Shown: positions 35,380 to 46,253, counted from the stretch's first letter. The stretch is DNA of 64,000 nucleotides from Ciceribacter thiooxidans (GCF_014126615.1 NZ_CP059897.1:1116001-1180000); one strand, 5' to 3'. Notes: a model not told the origin generated them from the sequence alone. A program made the numbers and translations.

Positions 35380-36432
35380 TCACACGCTGAGTTCGCGCCG
35401 TTCGAGCTCGGTCACCATCGCGAGATCGAGTATCTTCTGCAGGTTGGCGGCATGCCGGAAATTCGGCTCCTGGCCCCGTCCTTCCCGGATCGCGGCGATG
35501 AACTTCTGGTAGTTCGTCGCGACCGGGTCGACCTCGATCTCTTTCCAGACCGCGAGTTCGACATCCTCCTGCAGACACGCCCTCAGGACCGAACGGTCCG
35601 GACGGTGGATCACTTCGAGTGCGCCCTTGTCACCATGGATACGCAGCCTCAATTCGTTCAGGTGGCCCGTCGCCCAGCGGCTCGCATGGATGACGCCCAT
35701 CGCACCGTTGGTGAACTCGGCCGTCATCGTGAAGCTGTCATTGGCGTCGAGATCGTATTCGCCGATCCTGTTGCCGGGCGCCTTCTCGAAGGTCTTCAGC
35801 CGCGCGAAGATGTGGTCGATGTCGGTCGCCGCACCATAGCCGGCGAAATCGAGGATGTGGATGCCGACGTCGCCCAGCACGCCGTTGGAGCCGTGCTTCG
35901 TCGAGAGACGCCAGAGCCACTGGCTCTCCGTCGACCAGTCGCCCCAGGCCTTGGAGACGAGCCAGCTCTGGAGATAGGAAGCCTCGATGTGGCGCACCTT
36001 GCCGATCTCGCCGGCGAGCACCATCTGGCGTGCCTTCTGCACCTGCGCGACATTGCGGTAGGTGAGGTTCACGACATTGACGATACCGGCGCGTTCGGCG
36101 GCCGTCGCCATCTCGTCGGCCTTGCCGTAGGTCTCGGCGAGCGGTTTCTCGCACATCACGTGCCTGCCGGCGGCAATCAGGGGAAGCGTCGTCGGGTGGT
36201 GGGCGCGATCCGGCGTGACATTGGTCACCGCATCGAATTCACCCCAGGCCAGGACCTCGTCGAGCGAAGTGAACGTGTTCGGGATATCGTGGCGGGCGGC
36301 AAAGGCGCGCGCCTTCGCGATATCGACGTCGACGGCCGCGACGAGCTGGACGTCCGGAATCGTGGCGAAGTTCATGGCGTGGGTGTTGGCCATGCCGCCC
36401 GTGCCGAGAATGAGGAGACGAACGGGAGTCAT
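35380..36432 (-). CDS. thuB: Trehalose-utilisation oxidoreductase ThuB
   Basis: A 350-residue Gfo/Idh/MocA dehydrogenase. It begins [23 protein letters not shown] with the NAD motif GTGGMA, has the EKP motif in MCEKPLAETYG, and the substrate domain with GVLGDVGIHILDFAGYG. In Sinorhizobium ThuA and ThuB are reported to oxidise trehalose and related disaccharides to 3-keto derivatives. Its start overlaps the thuA stop by 1 nt. It is last in the operon and is followed by a strong terminator. Confidence 0.9.
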   Translation of the reverse strand: MTPVRLLILGTGGMANTHAMNFATIPDVQLVAAVDVDIAKARAFAARHDIPNTFTSLDEVLAWGEFDAVTNVTPDRAHHPTTLPLIAAGRHVMCEKPLAETYGKADEMATAAERAGIVNVVNLTYRNVAQVQKARQMVLAGEIGKVRHIEASYLQSWLVSKAWGDWSTESQWLWRLSTKHGSNGVLGDVGIHILDFAGYGAATDIDHIFARLKTFEKAPGNRIGEYDLDANDSFTMTAEFTNGAMGVIHASRWATGHLNELRLRIHGDKGALEVIHRPDRSVLRACLQEDVELAVWKEIEVDPVATNYQKFIAAIREGRGQEPNFRHAANLQKILDLAMVTELERRELSV

Positions 36433-37217
36433 CAGCGGTATCCCTCCTCTCCGGCCTTATGCAGTCGCGGGCCGCGCTCGGTGATCGGTTCGAGCGCCTT
36501 GTCGACCGGCACGTTCGGTGCCTCGTGCACAGCGGCGAAGGCCGGCTGCGGATTGTAGGACCAACGCACGGCGTTCTGAATCACCTTCTGCACGGTCGCG
36601 TCGTGATAGGTGGGGTAGGTCTCGTGACCGGGCCGGAAGTAGAAGATGTTTCCGGCCCCGCGCCGCCAGGTGAGACCCGAGCGGAAGACCTCGCCGCCGG
36701 CGAACCATGAGATGAACACCGTTTCCAGCGGCTCCGGTACGGAGAAGAACTCGCCGTACATCTCCTCGTTCTCCAGCACGAAGTTTTCCGGAATGCCGGC
36801 GGCAATCGGATGGCCCGGATTGACCGTCCAGACGCGCTCGCGCTCGCCCGCCTCGCGCCATTTCAGCGCGCAGGGCGTTCCCATCAGCCGCTTGAACGGC
36901 TTTGAGAAATGGCCGGAATGCAGGACGATGAGGCCCATGCCTTCCCACACCCGCCTCGCGACGCGCTCAACCACTTCGTCCTCGACCGCGCCGTGATCCT
37001 TGTGGCCCCACCAGACGAGCACGTCGGTTTCCTTGAGCCGGGCTTCGCTGAGCCCGTGCTCCGGCTCCTGGAGCGTTGCCGTGGACGCCGTGATCGCGTC
37101 ATCCGTGTTCAGCGCCGCGGCAATGGTCGTATGCATTCCGTCCGGGTAGATCGAGCGCACCACCTCGTTGACGCGCTCATGGATATTCTCTCCCCAGACT
37201 ACTGTCCTGATCGTCAC
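36432..37217 (-). CDS. thuA: Trehalose-utilisation protein ThuA
   Basis: A 261-residue ThuA-fold protein (glutamine-amidotransferase-like). Diagnostic segments: [56 protein letters not shown] and [15 protein letters not shown]. It works with ThuB in trehalose oxidation. It lies between thuK and thuB, the order known from Sinorhizobium. Confidence 0.93.
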   Translation of the reverse strand: MTIRTVVWGENIHERVNEVVRSIYPDGMHTTIAAALNTDDAITASTATLQEPEHGLSEARLKETDVLVWWGHKDHGAVEDEVVERVARRVWEGMGLIVLHSGHFSKPFKRLMGTPCALKWREAGERERVWTVNPGHPIAAGIPENFVLENEEMYGEFFSVPEPLETVFISWFAGGEVFRSGLTWRRGAGNIFYFRPGHETYPTYHDATVQKVIQNAVRWSYNPQPAFAAVHEAPNVPVDKALEPITERGPRLHKAGEEGYR

Positions 37218-37276
37218 GTGACTTCTCCTTGTTTCGCGAACGCCGCCGTGGTGTCCGGCGTGGTTCTCCTTACCGT

Positions 37277-38302
37277 TCAGGCGGCGCCCTTCATCAAGTT
37301 CCGATGGAGCGCACGGCCATTCGCATCGAACCGGTGCAACTCGCTTTCCTGCGGGGCGATGGCGACGGTCTCGCCCGGTTTTGGGGTGGCGGTGCCCTCC
37401 TGGCGCACCACCAGGGGCTCGGCCGCGCCGATATCGACATAGACATAGCTGTCCGATCCGAGCATTTCCGAATGGACGACCGATCCCCGCCAGCGACCTT
37501 CCTGACCTAGCGCCATGTGCTCCGCGCGGATGCCGATCGTGTGCGCGCCGAAATCCTCCGAGAAACGCCCGGAAAGGAAGTTCATCTGCGGCGATCCGAT
37601 AAAGCCCGCGACGAAGAGCGAGTTCGGTCTTTCGTAGAGCTCGAGCGGGGTGCCGATCTGCTCGACCACGCCGTCGCGCAGTACGCAGATGCGGTCGGCG
37701 AGCGTCATCGCCTCCACCTGGTCGTGGGTCACGTAGATCATCGTCGTGCCGTGCATGCTGCGATGGAGTTTTGCGATTTCGAGGCGGGTCGCCACACGCA
37801 AGGCCGCGTCGAGATTGGAGAGCGGCTCGTCGAACAGGAAGACGCGGGGATCGCGCACGATCGCCCGGCCGATTGCCACACGCTGCCGCTGGCCGCCGGA
37901 AAGCTGTCGCGGCAGACGCTCGAGATAGGGGGTGAGCTGGAGCATCTCGGCGGCGTCACGCACCCGCCGGTCCCGCTCGGCCTTGTCCTGGCCGGCGAGC
38001 TTCATGCCGAAGGCCATGTTGTCGAAGACGGTCATGTGCGGATAGAGCGCGTAGGACTGGAAGACCATGGCAATGCCGCGCCTGGCTGGCGGCAGGCGGT
38101 TCATCACCTCGCTGTCGAAGGCGAGCGTGCCCGAGCTGATGTCCTCGAGCCCGGCGATCAGGCGCAGCAGCGTGGACTTGCCGCAACCGGACGGGCCGAC
38201 GAAGACCATGAACTCGCCGGAGCGGACCTCCAGGTCGACACCTTTGATGACTTCGAGCGCGCCAAATGACTTGCGGACATCGGCAAGCTGGATGTGGGCC
38301 AT
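37277..38302 (-). CDS. thuK: Trehalose ABC transporter ATPase
   Basis: A 341-residue MalK-type ATPase starting at the ATG at 38302 ([14 protein letters not shown]). Walker [10 protein letters not shown], signature [17 protein letters not shown], Walker [12 protein letters not shown], and the C-terminal TOBE region. A longer upstream reading frame belongs to another gene. It is 11 nt after thuG. Confidence 0.93.
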   Translation of the reverse strand: MAHIQLADVRKSFGALEVIKGVDLEVRSGEFMVFVGPSGCGKSTLLRLIAGLEDISSGTLAFDSEVMNRLPPARRGIAMVFQSYALYPHMTVFDNMAFGMKLAGQDKAERDRRVRDAAEMLQLTPYLERLPRQLSGGQRQRVAIGRAIVRDPRVFLFDEPLSNLDAALRVATRLEIAKLHRSMHGTTMIYVTHDQVEAMTLADRICVLRDGVVEQIGTPLELYERPNSLFVAGFIGSPQMNFLSGRFSEDFGAHTIGIRAEHMALGQEGRWRGSVVHSEMLGSDSYVYVDIGAAEPLVVRQEGTATPKPGETVAIAPQESELHRFDANGRALHRNLMKGAA

Positions 38303-38313
38303 GGGTTCTCCTC

Positions 38314-39140
<827 letters not shown>

Positions 39141-39141
<1 letters not shown>

Positions 39142-40127
39142 CAGCGTTCACCTCCCGACAGGTTTACGCGGCCGAAGCGGATATAGAGGACCGTGATCGT
39201 CGCGATGATCAGGAAGAGCATGGTCGATGCGGCGGCCCCATAGGCGAACTTGTCGAACTCGAAGAGGTTCTCGCGCGCCATGACCGACATGGTCTTGGTG
39301 CGGGCGTTGTTCGGCGTCAGCACGTAGATGAGGTCGAAGACCCGCATCGCGTCGAGCATGCGGAAGATGACAGCGACCATCAGCGCCGGCCGGATGAGCG
39401 GCAGCGTGATGCGCCAGAAGACCTTGACAGGATGGACGCCGTCGATCTTCGCCGCCTCGTAGATGTCCTGCGGCACCATCTGCAGGCCGGCGAGGATGAG
39501 AAGCGCCATGAACGGCGTCGTCTTCCAGACATCGACGATCAGCACTGCCGTCATCGCCGTCTGCGGATCAGCGGTCCAGGCGATTTTCTGGCTGATCAGT
39601 CCGAGGTTCAGGAAGATTTCGTTGAGGATGCCGAACTGGTCGTTGAGCATCCACGCCCACATCTTCGCCGAGACGATCGTGGGGATCGCCCAGGGGACGA
39701 GAATGGCCGCGCGGACGATACCGCGTCCCGGAAAGCGCGCATTGAGCACCAGGGCGACGACGAGACCGAGCACCGTTTCGACGGTGACGGAGATCAGCGT
39801 GAAGCGCAGCGTGTTCCAGACCGCCCCCCACCAGGCGGGATCGACGAGCAGTCCGCGATAGATGGTGCGGCCGCTCTTCAGCGTGATCCAGCTCAGGTAA
39901 TTGTCGAAGCCGATGAATTCCGCCGCGCCCAGGTTGGTGAGGGTGGCGTTGGTGAAACTGAAGGAAATCGTGCGGATCAGTGGCCAGCCGGCGACGAGGG
40001 CGAGCACCAGAAGGGTCGGCGCAAGAAAGGTCCAGGCGGAACGGATGCGCTGGGCGCTGAGATCGGAGCCGGCGGCAGCCTTGGCGGGCCGATGCGAGAC
40101 GGGGCGGTCAAGCGTGAGATTGGTCAT
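39141..40127 (-). CDS. thuF: Trehalose ABC transporter permease (MalF type)
   Basis: A 328-residue permease with a cytosolic leader of about 30 residues, TM1 at about 33-53, and six helices in total. The EAA loop is YEAAKIDGVHPVKVFWRITLP. It follows thuE with a 63-nt gap that holds a GC-rich hairpin (40157-40183). Confidence 0.92.
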
Positions 40128-40156
40128 GAGCGATCCTCGGGAACAGCCAGAGTCAG

Positions 40157-40183
40157 ACCGGGCGGCGTGGACGGCCGCCCGGT
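40157..40183 (-). repeat. Intercistronic hairpin between thuE and thuF
   Basis: ACCGGGCGGC at 40157-40166 pairs with GCCGCCCGGT at 40174-40183 with a 7-nt loop. It starts 8 nt after the thuE stop and has no T tract, so it probably stabilises thuE mRNA, as with the smoE hairpin. Confidence 0.55.
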
Positions 40184-40190
40184 CCGCGGA

Positions 40191-41450
40191 TCACCAGGAA
40201 CTGCCTTTCAGTTCCGTCAGTTCAGCCTCGAGCAGTTCGAGATTTTCAGCCGCCGAGCCCGATCCCGAGAGCGTGTTGTGGACCGCGCTCCAGAACCGCG
40301 AGGACACTTCGTTGTATTTCACCTTGGTGACGGCCGACGGCCGCGGCACGGCATCCTGGAAGATCGGTTTCCAGCGCGGCATGAAAGGCTGGGCGGCAGC
40401 AATGTCCGGATCGTCGTAGAGTGCCTGCAGGGTCGGAAGATTGGAGTTCTCGATCGCGCGGCGTTTCTGCACATCCGCCGATGTCAGGAACTTGACGAGC
40501 GCGATCGCAGCCTCCTGTTCCTCGGAATATTTCGAGACCGCGAGATTCCAGCCGCCGAGCGTGGAGGAAGGCTTGTCGCCGACGGCCGCCACCGGCAGCG
40601 GAGCGACGTCGAACTTGCCCTTTACCGCGCTGTCGTCGCCGTTGCCGAGCGAATAGGCGTAGGGCCAGTTGCGCATGAAGACCGCATTGCCGGTCTGCCA
40701 GACACCCCGGGACTCCTCCTCCTGATAGGAAAGAACACCGGGCGGCGAAATCGTGCCGATCCACGATTTTGCCTGTTCGAGCGCGGCGGCCGCCTTCTCG
40801 TTGTTGACGGAAATCGTGCCGTCCGGCTCGACGATCTGGCCACCGCCGGAGGACTTGATCCATTCGAGTGCGTCGCAGGTGAGGCCTTCATAGGCATTCG
40901 CCTGGAAGACGAAGCCCCACATGTCCTTCTGGCCCGCCGTGCGTTCCTTGTCCTGAATTTCCTTCGCGGTGGCGGCGAGTTCCTCCCAGGTCTTCGGGAC
41001 GGCCTTGCCGTACTTCTCCAGCAGGTCCTTGCGATAGTAAAGCGCCGGCGCATCGGTGAACATCGGCATGGCGACGAGTCGGCCGTCGACGGTTTGCGAG
41101 GCGATGATCGAGGGGAAGAACTGGTCGACGACGTCGCTTGCAGCCTCCTTGAGGTCGACGAACTGGTCGGCGAGCTGCGGTGCCCAGATCACGTCGGTCT
41201 GGTAGACGTCGACATCGGAATTGCCGGCGGCGAGCCAGAGCCGGTACTGTGCGAATTGTTCCGTACTCGACGGCGGCATGGTCACGAGTGTGACCTTGTT
41301 GCCGGTCTCTTTTTCGAACTCCCCGAACATCTTGCGCAGAAAGTCGAGATTCTTGCCGGTGGAATTCGCGGCCATGGAAATCTCGGCCGCCTGCGCGGAA
41401 CCACACAGGGCCATGGTGGCGACCATGGCGGCACTCAACAGCTTCTTCAT
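40191..41450 (-). CDS. thuE: Trehalose-binding periplasmic protein
   Basis: A 419-residue solute-binding protein with a signal peptide of about 21-22 residues (ALCGSAQAAEI). It begins at the ATG at 41450; longer versions start upstream of the regulatory region. It binds trehalose and possibly maltose or sucrose for ThuFGK. It is the first gene of thuEFGKAB, divergent from thuR, and controlled by LacI-type sites at 41504-41517 and 41689-41702. Confidence 0.9.
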   Translation of the reverse strand: MKKLLSAAMVATMALCGSAQAAEISMAANSTGKNLDFLRKMFGEFEKETGNKVTLVTMPPSSTEQFAQYRLWLAAGNSDVDVYQTDVIWAPQLADQFVDLKEAASDVVDQFFPSIIASQTVDGRLVAMPMFTDAPALYYRKDLLEKYGKAVPKTWEELAATAKEIQDKERTAGQKDMWGFVFQANAYEGLTCDALEWIKSSGGGQIVEPDGTISVNNEKAAAALEQAKSWIGTISPPGVLSYQEEESRGVWQTGNAVFMRNWPYAYSLGNGDDSAVKGKFDVAPLPVAAVGDKPSSTLGGWNLAVSKYSEEQEAAIALVKFLTSADVQKRRAIENSNLPTLQALYDDPDIAAAQPFMPRWKPIFQDAVPRPSAVTKVKYNEVSSRFWSAVHNTLSGSGSAAENLELLEAELTELKGSSW

Positions 41451-41503
41451 GCGTCTCTCCTCCCAGAAAAACCAGAACCCCAAGGCTGCCCTCGCAATAA
41501 AAT

Positions 41504-41517
41504 TGAAAGCGCTTTTG
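41504..41517. promoter_or_regulatory. LacI-type operator, thuE side
   Basis: TGAAAGCGCTTTTG, a near-palindrome close to the LacI/GalR consensus TGxAAxCGxTTxCA, centred 60 nt upstream of thuE. Likely a ThuR site. It lies in the otherwise empty thuE-thuR region 41451-41813. Confidence 0.65.
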
Positions 41518-41688
41518 TTCCGCGACTGTGGCAAAAAACATGATGGGTGTCAAACGACGAGAGTGGCGAAATGAAGTGCCAGGAAATATCCTATTGAAGT
41601 AGAACGCCATTTCTCACTTCCACGAAGATGGAGGCCTTCCGCATCGATCCGCTACAGAGGCTTTGGCCCGCCAATTTGTGTGGGGTTT

Positions 41689-41702
41689 TGTAACCGCTTT
41701 CG
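41689..41702. promoter_or_regulatory. LacI-type operator, thuR side
   Basis: TGTAACCGCTTTCG fits TGxAAxCGxTTxCA at all but the last position. It lies 111 nt before thuR and 185 bp from the first operator, so repression by looping is possible. Confidence 0.6.
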
Positions 41703-41813
41703 ATTCCCGAAGGCGCCACCTTGCAAGTGGCCGCGCGAGCATGGGATAAGCCGTTTGACCGACGCCGATACGAACGGCACCGACGCAATGTCTCCGGAGG
41801 AACCCGCCGCAGG

Positions 41814-42830
41814 ATGAAGCTCAAGGAATTTGCCGAACACATAGGGCTTTCGCCGACCACCGTCAGCCGGGCGCTCGGCGGCTACCCGGAGGTGAACGCG
41901 GAGACCCGCGCACGCGTCATCGAGGAGGCCGCCCGGCTCGGTTATCGCCCCAACATCAACGCCGTCCGGCTCGCCACGGGCAGGGTGGGCGCGATCGGCG
42001 TGGTAATGAGCAAGACCGGCGAATACCAGTTCACCGAATTCATGAGCGGGATTGCGGAACGGCTGAGCGACGAAGATATCGACATTCTCGTGACCCCGAT
42101 GGCCGAACAGGACCTGCAGAGCGAGTTGCAGGTCTTCCGACGGCTTGCCGAAAGCCGGCGCGTCGATGCGGTGATCGTCCACGCGCCACGGCCGAAGGAC
42201 GAGCGCATCGCCCTCTTGCACAAGATGCAGATGCCCTTCATCGTGCATGGCCGGTCGGAAACGACCGTGCCGCACGCCTGGCTCGACATCGACAACGAGG
42301 GTGCGGTGCGCCGGGCGACTGAGCATCTGCTCGACCTCGGGCACCGGCGGATCGCCATGATCAACGGCCGCGAGGGCCTCACCTTTACCCTCCACCGCGA
42401 CGCCGGCTACCGCAAGGCGCTCGAGGCGCGGGGAATCGCCCTCGATCCCAGGCTCGTGTCGCACGGCATCTTCACGGACGAGGTGGGCTTCCGTTTCGCC
42501 CGTTCCGCCCTCGAGCAGACGCCGCGCCCGACCGCTTTCGTGGCTGGCTCGATGATGACGGCGCTCGGCGTTTACCGCGCGGCGCGGTCGCTGAACCTGA
42601 AGGTCGGCGAGGACATCTCCGTCATCGCCCATGACGACGTCTTTCCCTATCTGACCGCCGACAACATGTCGCCGTCGCTTTCGACCACCCGCTCGTCGAT
42701 CCGGGCGGCGGGCACACGGGTCGCCGATCTTCTGCTCCAGGTGCTCGGCGGGCGCGACCCGACCGACATCCACGAGCTCTGGCCGGTCGAGCTCATCCTG
42801 CGGGAATCGACCCGGCCGAGGACCGCGTGA
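41814..42830 (+). CDS. thuR: LacI-family repressor ThuR
   Basis: A 338-residue LacI/GalR regulator. The DNA-binding domain MKLKEFAEHIGLSPTTVSRA has its hinge helix in NAETRARVIEEAARLGYRPN; the periplasmic-binding-like core covers about 60-338. The ATG at 41814 begins the helix-turn-helix; an upstream in-frame ATG would add a spurious leader. It is divergent from thuE and next to two LacI-type operators. The kinase gene downstream overlaps its stop. Confidence 0.92.
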   Translation: MKLKEFAEHIGLSPTTVSRALGGYPEVNAETRARVIEEAARLGYRPNINAVRLATGRVGAIGVVMSKTGEYQFTEFMSGIAERLSDEDIDILVTPMAEQDLQSELQVFRRLAESRRVDAVIVHAPRPKDERIALLHKMQMPFIVHGRSETTVPHAWLDIDNEGAVRRATEHLLDLGHRRIAMINGREGLTFTLHRDAGYRKALEARGIALDPRLVSHGIFTDEVGFRFARSALEQTPRPTAFVAGSMMTALGVYRAARSLNLKVGEDISVIAHDDVFPYLTADNMSPSLSTTRSSIRAAGTRVADLLLQVLGGRDPTDIHELWPVELILRESTRPRTA

Positions 42831-43671
42831 TGGACATCGTCGTCGTCGGCCACGTGAACCACGATCACATCTGGCGGATCACCGAGCCGCTGCGACCCGG
42901 CGGCCGCATCAGCTTCAGCGAACGCAGCCTGCGCCTCGGGGCGGCGGCTACTATACCGGGCGGCGTCTGATCGAGTTCGGCCACCGGGTGACGCTGGTCG
43001 CCTCGCTGGCAGGCGACGCGCATGGGCTCGACGCATTACGGGAGCTCTCATCGCTCGGCTTCGTCACCGATCACGTGACGCTGACGGAGGGTAGGACGGA
43101 GTTCGCCGAGATCCTCCTCGATCCGGCGGGTGAACGCACGATTCTCGGGAGCATCCACAAGGCCACACGCGCGGTCGAACTCTCCGCACCGGTCTCGGGA
43201 GACGCTTTCTACGTCAACGGCACGCAATTGCCGGAGGCGCTGGTCACGGCACTCGCGCGGGCGCCGCTGGTCGTATCGCAGTTTCCGCTGCGCTCGGTGA
43301 CGCCGCGTCCCGCCGACGTCCTCGTCGGCTCGATTGCCGATTTTCCCGGCGAGCGCCTCGACGCGGTCTGGGAGCGGGCACAGGAGATTGCCGGTAACCG
43401 TCTGAACTGTCTTCTTCTGACGGACGGTCCGAACAGCATCACCATTCACGACCGGCGCCAGACGACCAAGGTCCATCTCGCCGATGCCGTCAGAACCGGA
43501 GACACCATCGGCGCAGGCGACAGTTTCAGCGGGGCGCTCCTGCATTATCTGCTGCTCGGGCGCTCGACGCGTGACGCCGCCGCCGAAGCCGCCGAAGCGA
43601 CTGCCGAATGGTTGCGGCGGCGTGACGCAGTGCGCGCAGAAAGTGCCGGAATTGCAGGCGTCGAGTCCTGA
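42830..43671 (+). pseudogene. PfkB-family sugar kinase, frameshifted
   Basis: Starting at ATG 42830, which overlaps the thuR stop, the reading frame encodes MDIVVVGHVNHDHIW, the PfkB start, but ends at a TGA about 140 nt on. After adding one base to the G run 42938-42941 the expected GGGYYTG and GHRVTLVASLAGDAHG continue in the frame ending at 43671. The distal part has the PfkB signature TGDTIGAGDSFSGALL with catalytic Asp. A full-length product would be about 280 residues. One G is missing, so it is broken or a sequencing error. It would be a ribokinase-like kinase for a sugar from trehalose catabolism. Confidence 0.85.
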
Positions 43672-43707
43672 TGGGCGATGCAGGGACCTCTTCGCGGCTG
43701 CATGTGA

Positions 43708-43721
43708 TTGATCGCGGTCAA
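43708..43721 (+). promoter_or_regulatory. FixK/FNR-type box
   Basis: TTGATCGCGGTCAA, matching TTGAN6TCAA exactly. It lies 52 nt before the DUF982 gene start at 43774, a spacing expected for activation near -41. Confidence 0.6.
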
Positions 43722-43773
43722 AGCAACGACTCGCCTTTGCCTCCACGACGGTTCCCGCGAACCGGAGGACAAG

Positions 43774-44103
43774 ATGAGCATCTACGATCTCTACTGGACG
43801 AAGCCCGTCGAAATCAGAATGCAGTGCGGGCTGACGCGAAGTTTCCGCCATCCCTATGACGCGCTCGACTTCCTCGAGTCCGAATGGCCCACACGGCATG
43901 GCGCGGCCTACCGCCGTGCCGTCCTCTGGTGCGGCCAGTCGCTCGAGACGGAGCAGCTGGCGGGTCTCGCCCGATGCTCCTTCATGACCGCGGCCCGTGA
44001 GGCCGGAATGCTCGTTCCCGGCGCGCGAATACACGGACACTGCGGTACTGCGGCAGTCACTTTCGCGAGCGGCCCGGGCACCAGGCAGCGGGTGCGGCAG
44101 TAG
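43774..44103 (+). CDS. DUF982 protein
   Basis: A 109-residue protein of the DUF982 family, common in rhizobia. It shows WTKPVEIRMQCGLTRSFRHP, ALDFLESEWPTRHGAAYRRA and ARCSFMTAAREAGML. The function is unknown. The ATG at 43774 has GGAGGAC upstream. The FixK/FNR-type box at 43708-43721 suggests expression at low oxygen. Confidence 0.85.
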   Translation: MSIYDLYWTKPVEIRMQCGLTRSFRHPYDALDFLESEWPTRHGAAYRRAVLWCGQSLETEQLAGLARCSFMTAAREAGMLVPGARIHGHCGTAAVTFASGPGTRQRVRQ

Positions 44104-44115
44104 CCCCGACAAACC

Positions 44116-44646
44116 TCACGCGACGCCGGGGCCCGGGCCATCGTCCGGTCCCCCTCCGTTCTGGTTGGCGGGCGAGAAGACACGCTCGGAAAGGCCGGTT
44201 GGCGCGAGACGCAAGGCGAGCGCTGGGGACGGCCGGAGCTTCTTTGCGGGTTCCCGGGTGGCAGCCGGCCGGAAGTGCAGCCTTTCCAGCATGATCCAGT
44301 CATGTCCACCATCCGGGCGGTCGAAACCCATGACTTCACCTTCCCGAAGCCCGAGCAGTGCTAGCCCGTACAAAGTCGTGACCGGCAGGAATGCGCTGCC
44401 GGGTGCATAGGTGCCGGCGAGGCAGAGCGTGCGCGTGCCGGCAAATCCGTTCGCCGCGCGAAACGACACGCGAGAGTCGATTGTCGCCAGGCCTGCCGGT
44501 ATCGGCGCCCCCTCCGGCAGGCAGCGCGTGGCAAGCTTGCGGCGAAGTAGCGCCAGCCATTCCTTCTCTGCCGGAGGCCGGTCCTGCAGCAGCTTTTCCA
44601 GAACATAGCGATCTCGCATTGCGAGCATCCCGGGATTCTGTCCCAT
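44116..44646 (-). CDS. Rnk/GreA-like regulator protein
   Basis: A 176-residue protein. After an N-terminal helical hairpin (MRDRYVLEKLLQ and LALLRRKLATRC) it has the GreA/Rnk C-terminal fold: ATIDSRVSFRAANG and LPVTTLYGLALLGLREGEVM. Rnk and GreA-type proteins bind RNA polymerase in the secondary channel. A Pro/Gly-rich tail is unusual. It is the second of two Rnk-like genes on this strand; the start at 44646 has GGAG upstream. Confidence 0.65.
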   Translation of the reverse strand: MGQNPGMLAMRDRYVLEKLLQDRPPAEKEWLALLRRKLATRCLPEGAPIPAGLATIDSRVSFRAANGFAGTRTLCLAGTYAPGSAFLPVTTLYGLALLGLREGEVMGFDRPDGGHDWIMLERLHFRPAATREPAKKLRPSPALALRLAPTGLSERVFSPANQNGGGPDDGPGPGVA

Positions 44647-44809
44647 CGTGATTCTCCATCCTGCCCGTGCTTTCCTCCGGGCCTTCAAATTTCCATGGTG
44701 GAGAAGCCCCCTGGCCGCACGAGGCACAGGGGGTCACGATCCTGCGATGAGGCAACCTCCAGTGTGTCCGGACTGTGCGAAGGACAGGAATTTCACGGCG
44801 TCTGATCCG

Positions 44810-45235
44810 TCACGAGGAGCGGCTTATGCCCGCCGCGCCATTTTGAACGGCGAGGACAGTCAGGCGCCGCGTCCGGCCATCGCGGGCCGTCCACTCGATA
44901 GTCTGTCCGGCAGAAAGCCCGAGAAGAGCGGCCCCGACTGGCGTCAGGACGGAGATGCGCTGGCGTGAGATATCGGCGTCGGCCGGGAACACAAGCTCGG
45001 CCTTCTGTGGCGGCTCACCGTCGATCTGGAAGTCCGTAACCGAGCCGATGTGGACGACGCCCGGCACCATCTTCGAATCATCGACGACGCGCGCGCGATC
45101 GAGCTCGGCTGCAAGCTGCCCGGCGGCATGCGGGTCGCGCTCTTCGAGCATGTCCGCAAGTTTCGACAGGCGCTCGTGTTCACTGCGGGAAATGACAATG
45201 GCCGGCAGGCGACCGCTCTTGGTGTTGACAGTCAT
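44810..45235 (-). CDS. rnk: Nucleoside diphosphate kinase regulator (Rnk)
   Basis: A 141-residue Rnk. The N-terminal helical part is LPAIVISRSEHERLSKLADM; the C-terminal GreA-like domain has DDSKMVPGVVHIGSVTDF and ISVLTPVGAALLGLSAGQTIEW. In denitrifying rhizobia such genes often lie near nitrogen-oxide genes. It shares its strand with the upstream CBS gene across a 301-nt gap. Confidence 0.88.
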   Translation of the reverse strand: MTVNTKSGRLPAIVISRSEHERLSKLADMLEERDPHAAGQLAAELDRARVVDDSKMVPGVVHIGSVTDFQIDGEPPQKAELVFPADADISRQRISVLTPVGAALLGLSAGQTIEWTARDGRTRRLTVLAVQNGAAGISRSS

Positions 45236-45536
45236 GGGATCCTCACGAGGACAGCGGTCCGCGAGCCGAACGACACACGCAGAACCGGGAAAAGGGATTT
45301 CGTGGATGATGTCGCGCTTCGGTATAGCGCGGTTCCCGTCAGGAGAGGGTACCGCAATCGCCCCACGGCCGGGGCGCGACGCGACCGGGCCGGGGGTCAG
45401 TATCCTGCGAGAGGAAACAGCCGTTTCAGAAATCGGGCGAGGTCGTTCGTTGCCATGATGGCTTTATGATGGGGAGCGTCCCTCGGGAAGTCAAGGCGCG
45501 GGCCGTGCAAAGGGGTCTGCCGGGCAGCGACATGCG
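45236..45536. other. Gene-free stretch upstream of rnk
   Basis: About 300 bases with no convincing gene. On the minus strand a TTGACT lies about 270 nt upstream of rnk with a weak TCATAA downstream of it, a possible housekeeping promoter of low confidence. Nothing else stands out. Confidence 0.4.
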
Positions 45537-46094
45537 TCAGCGATATCCAACGCACATGACGTAGTCCTTCAGCAGGTCTTCCTCATACTCGACCGAGGCG
45601 AGACGGGCCTCGAGAACATCGCGCGCAGAAAGAACGCCGATCGGCCTTCGTTGCCGGTCCACCACCGGAATATTGTGCAGCCCTCGTTCCGTCATGAGCC
45701 TCCAGACGTCGTCGAGACGGTCCTCGATACGGCAGGAGATCACCGTACCAGTCATGACATCGCTGCATGCCGTGACGCAGGAACATCCATGGCAGTGGCG
45801 GATCTGACGGACGATGTCGGTTCGAGTCACGACACCGATCATCAAGCCTTCGGAATTGTGCACGACGACCATCCGACGTGTCGGTTCGAAGAGCAATTCC
45901 GCGACCTTGGTCAGCGGCTCGAAGGCCGCAATGGCAACGAGACGATCCCGCGCCCTGTGCAGGAGCTGTTCCACGCGCTGGATGCCGAGCCCTTTGCTTG
46001 ATCCTGCCCGGTCATCATCGTGCCGGCCGTTGCTCGGGAGCGCCAGCGACAGGTCTCTACTGGTCGTCTCCTCGATGCGGTGCGTGTTTTCCAT
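45537..46094 (-). CDS. CBS-domain protein
   Basis: A 185-residue protein with two CBS motifs. The first is around LTKVAELLFEPTRRMVVVHN with GLMIGVVTRTDIVRQI; the second around DRLDDVWRLMTERGLHNIPV with GVLSARDVLEARLAS. The segment between contains HCHGCSCVTACSDV, four clustered Cys/His residues that could bind a metal or cluster. CBS pairs bind adenosine nucleotides and act as energy or redox sensors. It lies near the NsrR-type palindrome at 46254-46292. Confidence 0.85.
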   Translation of the reverse strand: MENTHRIEETTSRDLSLALPSNGRHDDDRAGSSKGLGIQRVEQLLHRARDRLVAIAAFEPLTKVAELLFEPTRRMVVVHNSEGLMIGVVTRTDIVRQIRHCHGCSCVTACSDVMTGTVISCRIEDRLDDVWRLMTERGLHNIPVVDRQRRPIGVLSARDVLEARLASVEYEEDLLKDYVMCVGYR

Positions 46095-46253
46095 CGGTCA
46101 CCTCCAGTTTCTGTCCAACAGGTTTCATTGACCGCGAGGGACGAGACAGTCCTCGCCTGTCCACAAGGTCGACGGTTGCGCGTTGCCAAGGCCCGCCATG
46201 CCATCGCTTGCGACCGGCTCGTTCGCCACAAGGTCGGCGCCTCGAAAATCTCA

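Noticed and set aside
42988..43671. A complete 227-residue sugar kinase starting at GTG 42988
   Set aside because: It lacks the PfkB N-terminus, which is present just upstream in another frame; a frameshift explains it better.
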